In this document: in pieces, positions 1 to 7,445 of the stretch
Layout: each line of letters begins with the position of its first letter
How positions within the stretch are numbered: the stretch's first letter is position 1
NCBI GenBank assembly: GCA_002432565.1
Contig: DJFP01000303.1
Span: 1,484 to 14,524, forward strand
Length of the DNA stretch: 13,041 nucleotides
Direction of reading: 5' to 3'
DNA from: Flavobacteriales bacterium UBA5869
Lineage (GTDB): Bacteria; Bacteroidota; Bacteroidia; Flavobacteriales_D; Crocinitomicaceae
Program-made: the position numbers and the translations under genes
The notes under the pieces: model-generated
Databases searched by the model: none
What the model was told of the DNA's origin: nothing
What the model saw: only the letters and a program-made list of their open reading frames with translations

Positions 1-750
1 TGGAATGTACGGGAAGTGGGTCAGCCCTATAACTGGGAAATTTCAAACGCCGGTTTTCAAAGCAGCCAATCGGTGATGATCAACAATTTTGAAGGCGGAG
101 CAAACCAGGTGTATGAGTTCTTTTCCGACCCGGTGGACCTTTCCGGATTCACCACTTTAGCCGTGGCTTTTGACTGGGCTTATGCACAGCAGATTTCCAG
201 TAATACCGATTTGTTTCGCATATTTATTTCGAATGATTGTGGGGAGACCTGGGTAACTAAAAAGACGTATGCAGGAACCAGTACCCTGAAATCTGTGAAC
301 CAGTTTGTAACTATACCCTTTACTCCGGCTTCTCTGGCAGAATGGGCAAGTGATACGGTATTGATAAGCGGAGCAGCGAACTTTACCGACCATACGCAGG
401 TGAAATTCCGTTTTGAATCGAAAGGCGGGAACAACTTCTTTTTAGACAATATCCGCATAGGGAGACTGGATGAATTGGGGCTGCATAAAGTTGAAACTGA
501 GGACCTGTTGGAGATTTATCCGAACCCGGCACAAGGAACTACCATCCTGAAATGGGATGAACGCGTGGCTCCCGAATCCGTACGTCTGTTAGATTCCCGG
601 GGAAGAATGGTTTTTGAAACAAAAGATTTAACTGATTTGAAGTCACTGACAATTCCGCTTGAAGGTTTGTGTTCGGGGTATTATTTGGTGAAGGTTACCG
701 GAATGGATGGAACACATTCTTTGCCATTGATAGTAGATTCAGGAAATTGA
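1..750 (+). CDS. Secreted protein with type A T9SS sorting domain (5' end outside window)
   Basis: The reading frame is open from the first base and stops at 748-750, so the window holds the C-terminal 249 residues or so of a longer protein. A GTG at 16 lies in frame but is internal to the domain, so it is not taken as the start. The first 150 residues look like a beta-sandwich or jelly-roll module: phrases such as FDWAYA, the SNDCGETW turn and FRFESKGGNNFFLDNIRIG are typical of the domain that follows the catalytic part of pappalysin-like (M43) metallopeptidases and other secreted Bacteroidota proteins. The last 80 residues or so match the Por/T9SS type A sorting domain: IYPNPAQG near its start, LLDSRGRMVFE in the middle and GYYLVKVTG near the end. 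Such domains direct export across the outer membrane by the T9SS and are usually removed. The peptidase identity is inference, because the catalytic region is not in the window. Confidence 0.85.
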   Translation, partial: WNVREVGQPYNWEISNAGFQSSQSVMINNFEGGANQVYEFFSDPVDLSGFTTLAVAFDWAYAQQISSNTDLFRIFISNDCGETWVTKKTYAGTSTLKSVNQFVTIPFTPASLAEWASDTVLISGAANFTDHTQVKFRFESKGGNNFFLDNIRIGRLDELGLHKVETEDLLEIYPNPAQGTTILKWDERVAPESVRLLDSRGRMVFETKDLTDLKSLTIPLEGLCSGYYLVKVTGMDGTHSLPLIVDSGN

Positions 751-773
751 AAGAAGGAATAGTCGTTTTTTTC

Positions 774-781
774 TATTTTAG
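774..781 (+). promoter_or_regulatory. Possible -7 element for the thioredoxin-like gene
   Basis: TATTTTAG matches the Bacteroidota -7 consensus TAnnTTTG at all fixed positions but one, and lies 18 bases before the ATG at 800. The nearest upstream TTG (747-749) is 24 bases away, longer than the usual spacing, so support is weak. Read-through from the preceding gene is an alternative, since I see no terminator between them. Confidence 0.25.
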
Positions 782-799
782 ACATAAATTGACTATCCA

Positions 800-1894
800 A
801 TGAAGCACCTTTTCGCTTTTCTCTTGTTGGTTTTCTTTCCTAAGGTCTATGGACAGGATACGTTGTTTAAAGCGGATCGGATCGGAAAATCAGAATACAA
901 TCGATTGGTGAGTTCCGATCGGGTTTATCCGGTAATTAAAGGATTAAACGAATCCTATATCGAATTACTCCCGAGTGATTATTTCCATATGAATTACCGT
1001 TACGACACCATTAGAATTGGCTTGATCCGTATGGAGGAAGAGCTGAGATTGGATTGTTTAAATTGCATGTATATGCAGCTTGGATTGACTGACAGTTCTG
1101 TGTTCTACATTGAAAGCGGGGCAGACCGCATAGAATTTGACTGGCAATTGACAACTAAACCAAGTGGTGGAACTGGACCTCCCTTGAGAGAAAAGCAAAA
1201 GTTGGACGAAACATTTGGATATGTGAAACTAAAAAGCAGATCCACTCAATATGCACAAATTCAGAAGGATCCGCCATTGTTCTTAGCATTTATTGATCGG
1301 GATTTTAATGGTAGGATTGACTCTACGGATTATGTTTCTCTGTCAGAAACGAATTATTTTCCAACAGTAATTAATTCTCGGGTGAACCTGGTGGGCAGGG
1401 TAGATACGATTTCAACCGATTGGTGGAGTGCGACTTTTCAATTGGTCGATAACAAAGGTCAATTCGTACTGCATAAAATCAAAGATTCTGTATTTTCACC
1501 AGCCTTATTGTTTTCAAAGGCAATTGGAAACTTCCAACTGGATAGTTTGACCGATCTGAGTTCGTTTTTGAATCGTTCAGACAAAGATTATACAATCATA
1601 ACCTTCTGGAATGAGTATTGCCCGAATTGCACCAGCGAACTGGATTCACTTGAAAAACTTCAGGAACGCTTTCAGATTCTGACGTTTTACAACAGGGATG
1701 ATTTGCAGGAACAGATGGAAAAAGGATCCTGGACATTCAATACCTATCTTAGTACCCGTTTTGCAGAAGAAGCTTTTCAATTAAATGGAATACCATCCTA
1801 TTGGGTTCTTGACAAACAGCGAAAGTGCTTATTTAAAACAAGAAATTATTCGGATTTGAAGGTCTTTTTAAGTCAGTCGGAGAGTTTCAGGTAA
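800..1894 (+). CDS. Exported thioredoxin-like (TlpA/AhpC-type) protein with EF-hand-like loop
   Basis: This 364-residue protein starts with a short hydrophobic signal peptide (residues 1-18, ending VYG before Q19), so it should act in the periplasm or outer envelope. The C-terminal third (about 250-360) has a thioredoxin-like fold: the active-site motif WNEYCPNC with C274 and C277, then a GIPSYWVLD segment (330-338) that supplies the conserved cis-proline of the fold. The likely role is thiol-disulfide exchange or reduction of an exported partner. The long N-terminal part (19-250) is not a family I recognise. It contains residues 166-177, DRDFNGRIDSTD, which match a canonical 12-residue EF-hand loop with acidic or Asn ligands at positions 1, 3, 5, 9 and 12 and Gly at 6. 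It also has a CLNC pair (C86, C89). The start is the only one that gives a clean signal peptide. It lies 49 bases after the preceding T9SS cargo gene. The partner is unknown. Confidence 0.8.
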   Translation: MKHLFAFLLLVFFPKVYGQDTLFKADRIGKSEYNRLVSSDRVYPVIKGLNESYIELLPSDYFHMNYRYDTIRIGLIRMEEELRLDCLNCMYMQLGLTDSSVFYIESGADRIEFDWQLTTKPSGGTGPPLREKQKLDETFGYVKLKSRSTQYAQIQKDPPLFLAFIDRDFNGRIDSTDYVSLSETNYFPTVINSRVNLVGRVDTISTDWWSATFQLVDNKGQFVLHKIKDSVFSPALLFSKAIGNFQLDSLTDLSSFLNRSDKDYTIITFWNEYCPNCTSELDSLEKLQERFQILTFYNRDDLQEQMEKGSWTFNTYLSTRFAEEAFQLNGIPSYWVLDKQRKCLFKTRNYSDLKVFLSQSESFR

Positions 1895-1913
1895 GAAAAA
1901 ACCTTTCAAGATA

Positions 1914-1942
1914 TTGATTCTTAAAAAAGTTTACTATCTTTG
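1914..1942 (+). promoter_or_regulatory. Promoter of rplU-rpmA
   Basis: TATCTTTG at 1935-1942 is a perfect TAnnTTTG -7 element of the Bacteroidota primary sigma factor, and TTG at 1914-1916 sits 18 bases upstream as the -33 element. Transcription would start near 1949, which gives a leader of about 24 bases, A/T-rich and without a Shine-Dalgarno sequence, before the ATG at 1973. This is the best promoter in the window and is expected for a highly expressed ribosomal operon. Confidence 0.75.
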
Positions 1943-1972
1943 CCCTCCAAATTAAATTTTAAAACATCTGTT

Positions 1973-2284
1973 ATGTACGCAATAGTAGAAATAGCAGGGC
2001 AGCAATTTAAAGTGCAAAAAGACCAAAAGATCTTTGTACACCGTTTGGATGCTGAGACAGGATCAAAAGTAGAATTTGATCGTGTTTTATTGGTTGACAA
2101 CGGAGGAAAAGTGAACATTGGCGCCCCGGCTATCGCAGGAGCATTAGTTACTGCTCAAGTGAATGATCACGTTAAAGGTGATACAGTTATCGTTTTCCGC
2201 AAAAAACGCAGAAAAGGATACGTGAAAAGAAACGGACACCGTCAATCTTTTACACAAATTACAATTACAGATATTAAAGGGTAA
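1973..2284 (+). CDS. rplU: 50S ribosomal protein L21
   Basis: This 103-residue protein is the normal length for bacterial L21, which binds 23S rRNA and is assembled in the large subunit. It opens with [14 protein letters not shown], the typical L21 N-terminus, and carries the basic signature [15 protein letters not shown] at residues 77-91. An in-frame TTG at 1940 would add 11 residues, but it lies inside the promoter's -7 element, so the ATG at 1973 is the start. It is the first gene of a two-gene unit with rpmA, as in most bacteria, and rpmA begins 36 bases further on. Confidence 0.98.
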   Translation: MYAIVEIAGQQFKVQKDQKIFVHRLDAETGSKVEFDRVLLVDNGGKVNIGAPAIAGALVTAQVNDHVKGDTVIVFRKKRRKGYVKRNGHRQSFTQITITDIKG

Positions 2285-2286
2285 TT

Positions 2287-2304
2287 ATTCGTCAGTTGAC
2301 GAAT
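2287..2304 (+). promoter_or_regulatory. Intercistronic hairpin between rplU and rpmA
   Basis: ATTCGTCAGTTGACGAAT is a perfect inverted repeat. As RNA it gives a 7-base-pair stem with an AGTT loop. It starts 3 bases after the rplU stop and ends 16 bases before the rpmA start. No U-run follows, so it is not a classical terminator. A role in mRNA processing, stability or the rplU/rpmA ratio is possible but is inference. Confidence 0.5.
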
Positions 2305-2320
2305 CAAAAAATTAGAAAAC

Positions 2321-2590
2321 ATGGCACACAAAAAAGGAGTCGGTAGTTCTAAAAACGGTCGCGAATCAGAAAGCAAACGTTTAGGAGTGAAAATTTTCGG
2401 TGGACAAATGGCAATCGCGGGGAACATCATCGTTCGTCAACGCGGAACTGCTCACCACCCTGGAGATAATGTGGGTATTGGAAAAGACCACACATTATAC
2501 GCATTGACTGACGGAACAGTTGAGTTCCGTAAGAAAAGAGATAATCGTTCGTTTGTATCGGTAGTTCCATTTGAAACTGCGGAAGCTTAA
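2321..2590 (+). CDS. rpmA: 50S ribosomal protein L27
   Basis: This 89-residue protein is the usual length for L27, which lies at the peptidyl-transferase centre and contacts the tRNA ends through its N-terminal tail. The mature-type N-terminus [16 protein letters not shown] begins directly at the start codon, without the cleavable extension seen in Firmicutes. The family signature [10 protein letters not shown] is at residues 34-43, followed by [17 protein letters not shown]. The start is preceded by an A-rich stretch rather than a Shine-Dalgarno sequence, as is usual in Bacteroidota. It is cotranscribed with rplU, and the unit ends at the terminator at 2612-2652. Confidence 0.98.
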   Translation: MAHKKGVGSSKNGRESESKRLGVKIFGGQMAIAGNIIVRQRGTAHHPGDNVGIGKDHTLYALTDGTVEFRKKRDNRSFVSVVPFETAEA

Positions 2591-2611
2591 TCGAATAATA
2601 TAGATTTTTTG

Positions 2612-2652
2612 AAAAGGCGAGTTCCGACAGTTTCGGGATTCGCCTTTTTTTA
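2612..2652 (+). terminator. Rho-independent terminator of rplU-rpmA
   Basis: AAAAGGCGA (2612-2620) pairs with TCGCCTTTT (2640-2648). The inner bases 2621-2627 continue the pairing with 2633-2639, with two G-U wobbles, and leave a 5-base loop. The stem is thus about 16 base pairs long and runs into a T-run from 2645. It starts 22 bases after the rpmA stop, which separates this unit from serS. Confidence 0.9.
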
Positions 2653-2702
2653 TTTTAATTTTACCAACTCCCGGAATTTAATCCGGATTTAATTCAATTC
2701 GT

Positions 2703-3974
2703 ATGTTAGAAATGACTAAAATCCGCGCTGAACGTGATGAAATCATCACTGCATTGAAGAAGCGCAACATGGACGTGACAGAGACTATTGATGCAATTAT
2801 TGCAAAAGACCAGCAATGGCGTGCAGCAAAAACATCCATGGAATCCATTGCATCCGAATTGAATAAGATTGCCAAAGAAATCGGAGAATATTTCAAAACC
2901 GGTAAAACGGCAGAAGCAGAAGCCGCTAAATCAAAAACTGCCGATTTAAAGCAGGAAGAAAGCCAGTTAAAAGAGCAGGTAGATGCACTGGAGAATGAAA
3001 TTACAAACTTGCTTTATCAAATTCCGAACGTTCCGAATGCATTGGTTGTTGCCGGAAAGAACGAAGAAGACAATGAAACGGTTGAAGTAGTGGGCGAACC
3101 TGCTGTTTTGCATAAAGGAGCAGTTCCGCATTGGGAATTAACCAAGAAATTCGACCTGATCGATTTTGAACTGGGGGTGAAGATTACCGGAGCCGGATTC
3201 CCGGTTTACAAGGGAAAAGGAGCAAAATTGCAGCGTGCACTGATCCAGTTCTTCCTGGAAGAAGCGGAGAAAGCAGGTTATGAAGAATTCATAGTTCCTC
3301 ATGTAGTGAATGAGGCGAGTGCATACGGTACGGGACAGCTTCCGGATAAGGAAGGACAAATGTACCACATGCCTGTTGACGATTTATACATGATCCCGAC
3401 AGCAGAAGTTCCATTGACAAATATCTACCGCGATGTCGTTCTTCCGGATGAGAATTTCTCCATCAAAATGACCGGTTATACCCCATGTTTTCGCCGTGAG
3501 GCAGGAAGTTACGGAGCGCATGTCCGCGGGTTGAACCGTTTGCACCAATTTGACAAAGTAGAAATTGTACGCATCGAACACCCGAGAAATACGGAACGTG
3601 CCCTGACAGAAATGGTGGACCACGTAAAAGGCTTATTGGAAAAATTGGGTCTGCATTACCGTATTTTGCGTTTATGCGGTGGAGATACCGGTTTTGCTTC
3701 GGCAATGACTTATGACTTTGAAGTGTACTCTGCAGCGCAGGAAAAATGGCTGGAAGTAAGTTCTTGCTCCCGTTTTGACACCTTCCAGGCAAACCGCCTG
3801 AAATTGCGTTTCAAGGGAAGTGATAAGAAAAATTACCTGGCACATACCCTGAACGGTTCGGCTTTGGCTTTGCCAAGAATTATGGCATCCATCATGGAAA
3901 ATTACCAGACACTGGATGGAATTGAAATTCCGGAGGTATTGCATAAATACACCGGTTTTACAAGAATCGATTAA
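2703..3974 (+). CDS. serS: Serine--tRNA ligase (seryl-tRNA synthetase)
   Basis: This class II aminoacyl-tRNA synthetase charges tRNA-Ser (and tRNA-Sec where present) with serine in the cytoplasm. The 423 residues are the normal length for the bacterial enzyme. Residues 1-105 or so form the charged, heptad-rich helical arm that grips the long variable arm of tRNA-Ser. The catalytic domain follows: the serine-binding TAEVPLTN segment at 233-240, motif 2 FRREAGSYG at 263-271, the RLHQFDKVE segment at 279-287, and motif 3 NGSALALPRIMASIMENYQ at 384-402. No key residue appears to be missing. The N-terminus MLEMTKIRAERDE agrees with other Bacteroidota SerRS proteins, so the ATG at 2703 is taken. 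It has its own transcription unit, between the rpmA terminator and the terminator at 3995-4027. A weak -7-like TAATTTTA lies at 2656-2663, and a small CCGGA/TCCGG inverted repeat at 2671-2686 would lie in its leader. Confidence 0.98.
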   Translation: MLEMTKIRAERDEIITALKKRNMDVTETIDAIIAKDQQWRAAKTSMESIASELNKIAKEIGEYFKTGKTAEAEAAKSKTADLKQEESQLKEQVDALENEITNLLYQIPNVPNALVVAGKNEEDNETVEVVGEPAVLHKGAVPHWELTKKFDLIDFELGVKITGAGFPVYKGKGAKLQRALIQFFLEEAEKAGYEEFIVPHVVNEASAYGTGQLPDKEGQMYHMPVDDLYMIPTAEVPLTNIYRDVVLPDENFSIKMTGYTPCFRREAGSYGAHVRGLNRLHQFDKVEIVRIEHPRNTERALTEMVDHVKGLLEKLGLHYRILRLCGGDTGFASAMTYDFEVYSAAQEKWLEVSSCSRFDTFQANRLKLRFKGSDKKNYLAHTLNGSALALPRIMASIMENYQTLDGIEIPEVLHKYTGFTRID

Positions 3975-3994
3975 TTAAATTCAATAGTTGAATG

Positions 3995-4027
3995 AATCGC
4001 ACGATAGAAATATCGTGCGATTTTTTT
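3995..4027 (+). terminator. Rho-independent terminator of serS
   Basis: AATCGCACGATA (3995-4006) and TATCGTGCGATT (4011-4022) form a perfect 12-base-pair stem closed by a GAAA tetraloop, followed by a T-run to 4027. It begins 20 bases after the serS stop. It is a textbook terminator. Confidence 0.95.
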
Positions 4028-4286
4028 GGCGGTAGTCGGTTTCGGGTAAGATTCGAATATCAAATATTCATTTGTACACCCAAAATATTCATGCAAAATG
4101 GTAATTGATACAACAATTGTTTTGGCGTTTTCAGTTTGATTTTAGTGGATTTGCAGGTCAAATTGCACTTACTGCAAGACGAGTACCATTTTTTCATAGA
4201 TTAAATTAAATTATGATCATTTTGTTTAAAATTAGACGCCTCGTCTTTTTTTACGTCATTTGAACGTTGAGTTTAATGACTGTATT
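4028..4286. other. A/T-rich intergenic region with repeats and possible leader structure
   Basis: There is no ORF of note in this gap between the serS terminator and the surface-protein gene. It holds a GAATAT/ATATTC inverted repeat (4055-4069) and two AAATATTCAT direct repeats (4062-4071 and 4083-4092) that start 21 bases apart. It also holds several complementary segments that could fold as RNA, including a 9-base-pair match between 4095-4103 and 4184-4192. A small AGACG/CGTCT hairpin (4234-4246) runs into seven Ts. I find no clean TAnnTTTG promoter; the closest is TCATTTTG at 4217-4224. A long regulated leader or a small RNA is possible, but not shown. Confidence 0.5.
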
Positions 4287-7200
4287 ATGAAGACTAAGAC
4301 GCCACTCCATCGTGCGCTGAACTTATTGTTTGGTGCATGTATTTTCGTCCCTTTTATTTCCTACTCGCAGTATTGCGATTCTATTACGCCGGCTTTCGTG
4401 GTAGATCTATCCGCAACTCCTTACATGACATGGGTGAGTCCAAACACAGACAGGGACGGGTTTTGCTGCGGAGCTTCTGCTCCGGATAAATGCCTGGAAT
4501 TTATCATTACTTTACATCCTAATTCGTCGGCTATTGTATTTAATATTGCCTCAGGAGCAGTCCCTCCCGGAGCATTGTTCTATCAAATCGATTGTGGGGC
4601 ACCTACACCTGTCGGTTCTCCTATTTGTTTATACGGACCTGGTCCGTTCCATCTTACATTTTGTAAACCTGGAAACAATTTCAATACCTTTTCGATAGAG
4701 ACAATCCCAAACCCGATATTCGGGCCGAACCTTACCCTGGGTGACGGATGTTCCGATGAATTATGGGTGCAGTTTTATGACGAAACCACAATCACCTGGA
4801 ATAGCATTAATCCGGGAGCTCCCGGATCGCAGAACGGCTTGCTATCCTGCACTGCAGCTTGTGATACGGTTTTGGCTTTAAATAATTCGCTTACTCCTCC
4901 GGTGGTAGATTACCTCGTTTGCGGAATGGCTGCAAACGGATGTACTACCGAACCGATCTGCGATACGATGACAGTGACTTTTGCTCCCCCTTTAATTGCA
5001 GCAATTTTTGCTCCTGATACCATACTTTGTCCGAATGAATCAACAGTTTCCGCAACAGCTCAGGCTTCCGGAGGAACTCCCCCGTATGCTTATTTATGGT
5101 CTGACGGTACAAGCACAGCAGCTGCGAATCTGGGAGTTGGAACACACACGGTAAGTGTTACCGATGCAACAAATTGCATCATTCGGCAAGCCAGCGTGAC
5201 TATTACACAATTGGCACCTCCGGTGGTAGATGCCGGTGCAAATGTCGATGTGTGTCTCAATTATATCGGGGCAATAACCCTGACCGCGACAGCTTCGAAT
5301 ACACAGGGTGTGCTGTGGTCGGGAGCAGGAACATTCTCACCCAGCGATACGGCGCTGGTGGTCGATTATTTGCCGGGGGCAGGGGAATTAAATACCGGAG
5401 CCATTCAGATACAGATAGAAAGTGTGAACAACACCGGCTGTCCGGAAGCATCCGATAGTACTCAAATTATCTTTAACCCGGTATTGGAATCGGTTTTGAT
5501 CGAAACGCAGGATGTTTCCTGTTTTGGTATGACGAACGGAACGGCAACGGTAACCATGTCCGGATTGACCGGGCCATATTCATTCGCTTTCGACGGTGGA
5601 GCTTATGCTTCTTCCAATTCTACTTTGAACCTGGCGCCGGGCCAGCATACGGTGAGTATTCTGAATTCGATTGGTTGTGACACCCTGCTTTTCTTTGATA
5701 TCAATGAACCGCCGCTGCTTCAGGTCAGTGAAGTAAGCCGGACAAACGTTTCTTGTTTTGGTGGTTCTGACGGATCGATCACCGTACAGGGAATCGGAGG
5801 GGTTGGCACTTATTCTTACAGTTGGGATACGAATCCGGTCCAAACAACCGAAACTGCAGTTGGTTTGATAGCCGGGAATTATACGGTAACTGTAACTGAT
5901 CAAAATGGCTGCACCAGTAACATGGCTTTGGCGATCACTGAACCTTTACCGCTAATGAATTCTTTTACGATTGTCGAGCCAACCTGTAACGGGTTTAATA
6001 ACGGTAGTATCCAGGCTTTGGTTTCAGGTGGAACGGCTCCTTATTCTTACACTTGGAATACAGGTGGAACCGGTACATCCATTAGCGGACTTGCCTCCGG
6101 AAATTACAGTATCATCATTACAGACCTAAATGGCTGTTCCATGAGCCAAAGTGTTTTTGTTGCTCAGCCTGCTCCATTGGCAATATTTATTTCGCAAGAT
6201 ACAGCTATTTGTCCGGGAAGTCCGATAACGCTTGGAGTCCAGGTAAGTGGCGGCACAGGGGCTTATTCTTATAATTGGATGCCGCAGACCGGATCCGGAT
6301 CGCAATTAGTGGTTTCACCGTTCGTTCAGACAACTTATACCTGCAATGCATCCGATGCGAATGGCTGTGCGATCGGGGCTTCTGCTACAGTTTCCATGAT
6401 TGCTTTGGATCCGGCAGATATTTATGCTTCTATTTCGGATCCGATTATTTGTTTGGGGGAAGAGGTCGTAATTACCGGAGCTTATACCGGTCCGGACCAA
6501 ACGGTTGTGCTTTCCTGGGCGCACTGTACTTCTTGTCCGGTTACACAAAACATGGTACCCGCGGCAACTACCACTTACACCCTTTCAGCAGTAAATCAAT
6601 GTAATCAACAAATTGCAGCAGATGTAACGGTAGTGGTTTCCGAACCACCTGTTGTCAGCCTGGACCCGGATCTGGGAGCTTATTGCCAGGGAGAGTATTT
6701 CTCGGTGTCGAATTCCGGGACGAACGATCCTTCATGGACCTACACCTGGACTTTTGAAGATGGGACAATTTCTCACGACATGTCAGCAGTGCATGTGTTT
6801 AATATGCCCGGACAGTTTGAAGTTCATTTGACAATCGTTAACGAATATGGTTGTCAGAGTGCGGCAGCTTCGAGTGGTTTTATAACAGTTAATCCGCAGG
6901 CTACTGCTTCGTTTGATTCGGATAAAATAGAGGTAACGACCATCGATCCGGTATTCCATTTTACCAACACATCTCAAAATGCTTCGGAATATGAATGGTA
7001 TTTCGGGGACGGTGATATGACTTATGTAACAAGTCCGACCCACAGTTATGATACTTACGGTCAGTTTACCGTTACGCTGAATGCCAATAATCAGTATAAT
7101 TGTCCGGACCAGGCTCAGTTGGTAGTCACTGTCAAGCCTTCTTTCGAATTGTTTGTACCGAATGCATTTACTCCGGATGGGGATGAATTCAACAATACAT

Positions 7201-7424
7201 TTACGGCGAGCGGATACGGGATTTTAGAGACCGATTTTAGCATGGAAATTTATAATCGCTGGGGCGAATTGATCTTCGAGTCACACAACATGCAAATTGG
7301 TTGGGATGGTTCCTATGCCGGAACGGAGCGTGTTCAGGACGGAACATATACCTGGGTCATCCGTTTCAAGGATTTGACGAATACCCTGCATGAGAGAAAC
7401 GGGCATTTGAGTTTACTTCGGTAA
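4287..7424 (+). CDS. Large SprB/PKD-repeat surface protein with type B T9SS (gliding-motility-type) C-terminus
   Basis: This is a 1045-residue exported protein. A signal peptide covers residues 1-28 and ends ISYSQ before Y29. The ATG at 4287 is chosen over an in-frame TTG at 4260, which would only put nine polar residues before it. Residues 29-200 or so form a Cys-rich domain (C30, C60, C61, C69, C103, C114, C126, C155). From about 241 a series of SprB-like and Ig-like repeats follows, with the recurring pattern GGTxPYSYxW ... GNYxVxVTDxNGC. The clearest are at about 241-310, 403-474, 477-553, 553-629 and 629-706. Two PKD-type domains come next (about 789-868 and 872-950, the second with WYFGDGD). 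Residues 952-1045 are a CHU_C/type B T9SS sorting domain: FVPNAFTPDGDEFNN, YNRWGELIFES, GWDGSYAG and DGTYTWVIRFKD. It is probably exported by the T9SS and held on the cell surface as an adhesin or motility-related protein. The ligand is unknown. Confidence 0.92.
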   Translation: MKTKTPLHRALNLLFGACIFVPFISYSQYCDSITPAFVVDLSATPYMTWVSPNTDRDGFCCGASAPDKCLEFIITLHPNSSAIVFNIASGAVPPGALFYQIDCGAPTPVGSPICLYGPGPFHLTFCKPGNNFNTFSIETIPNPIFGPNLTLGDGCSDELWVQFYDETTITWNSINPGAPGSQNGLLSCTAACDTVLALNNSLTPPVVDYLVCGMAANGCTTEPICDTMTVTFAPPLIAAIFAPDTILCPNESTVSATAQASGGTPPYAYLWSDGTSTAAANLGVGTHTVSVTDATNCIIRQASVTITQLAPPVVDAGANVDVCLNYIGAITLTATASNTQGVLWSGAGTFSPSDTALVVDYLPGAGELNTGAIQIQIESVNNTGCPEASDSTQIIFNPVLESVLIETQDVSCFGMTNGTATVTMSGLTGPYSFAFDGGAYASSNSTLNLAPGQHTVSILNSIGCDTLLFFDINEPPLLQVSEVSRTNVSCFGGSDGSITVQGIGGVGTYSYSWDTNPVQTTETAVGLIAGNYTVTVTDQNGCTSNMALAITEPLPLMNSFTIVEPTCNGFNNGSIQALVSGGTAPYSYTWNTGGTGTSISGLASGNYSIIITDLNGCSMSQSVFVAQPAPLAIFISQDTAICPGSPITLGVQVSGGTGAYSYNWMPQTGSGSQLVVSPFVQTTYTCNASDANGCAIGASATVSMIALDPADIYASISDPIICLGEEVVITGAYTGPDQTVVLSWAHCTSCPVTQNMVPAATTTYTLSAVNQCNQQIAADVTVVVSEPPVVSLDPDLGAYCQGEYFSVSNSGTNDPSWTYTWTFEDGTISHDMSAVHVFNMPGQFEVHLTIVNEYGCQSAAASSGFITVNPQATASFDSDKIEVTTIDPVFHFTNTSQNASEYEWYFGDGDMTYVTSPTHSYDTYGQFTVTLNANNQYNCPDQAQLVVTVKPSFELFVPNAFTPDGDEFNNTFTASGYGILETDFSMEIYNRWGELIFESHNMQIGWDGSYAGTERVQDGTYTWVIRFKDLTNTLHERNGHLSLLR

Positions 7425-7445
7425 TTTAAAGAGTATGAAAAAAAT

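Noticed and set aside
1940..1972. Upstream TTG start that would lengthen L21 by 11 residues
   Set aside because: The extension overlaps the -7 promoter element, and the ATG at 1973 gives the standard L21 N-terminus and length.
2671..2686. CCGGA/TCCGG inverted repeat before serS as a regulatory hairpin
   Set aside because: The stem has only five base pairs with a six-base loop. It may be chance and is only mentioned under serS.
4260..4286. Upstream TTG start for the surface protein
   Set aside because: It adds nine residues before a complete signal peptide. The ATG at 4287 gives a normal signal sequence.
5174..5458. Out-of-frame + strand frame of 94 codons inside the surface-protein gene
   Set aside because: Its translation is low in hydrophobic residues and full of Arg, Cys and Gly. 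It is a shadow of the repeat-rich gene.
5494..6174. SprB repeats as a DNA-level tandem repeat
   Set aside because: The units are similar in protein but well diverged in DNA, so they are protein domain repeats and not a recent tandem duplication.
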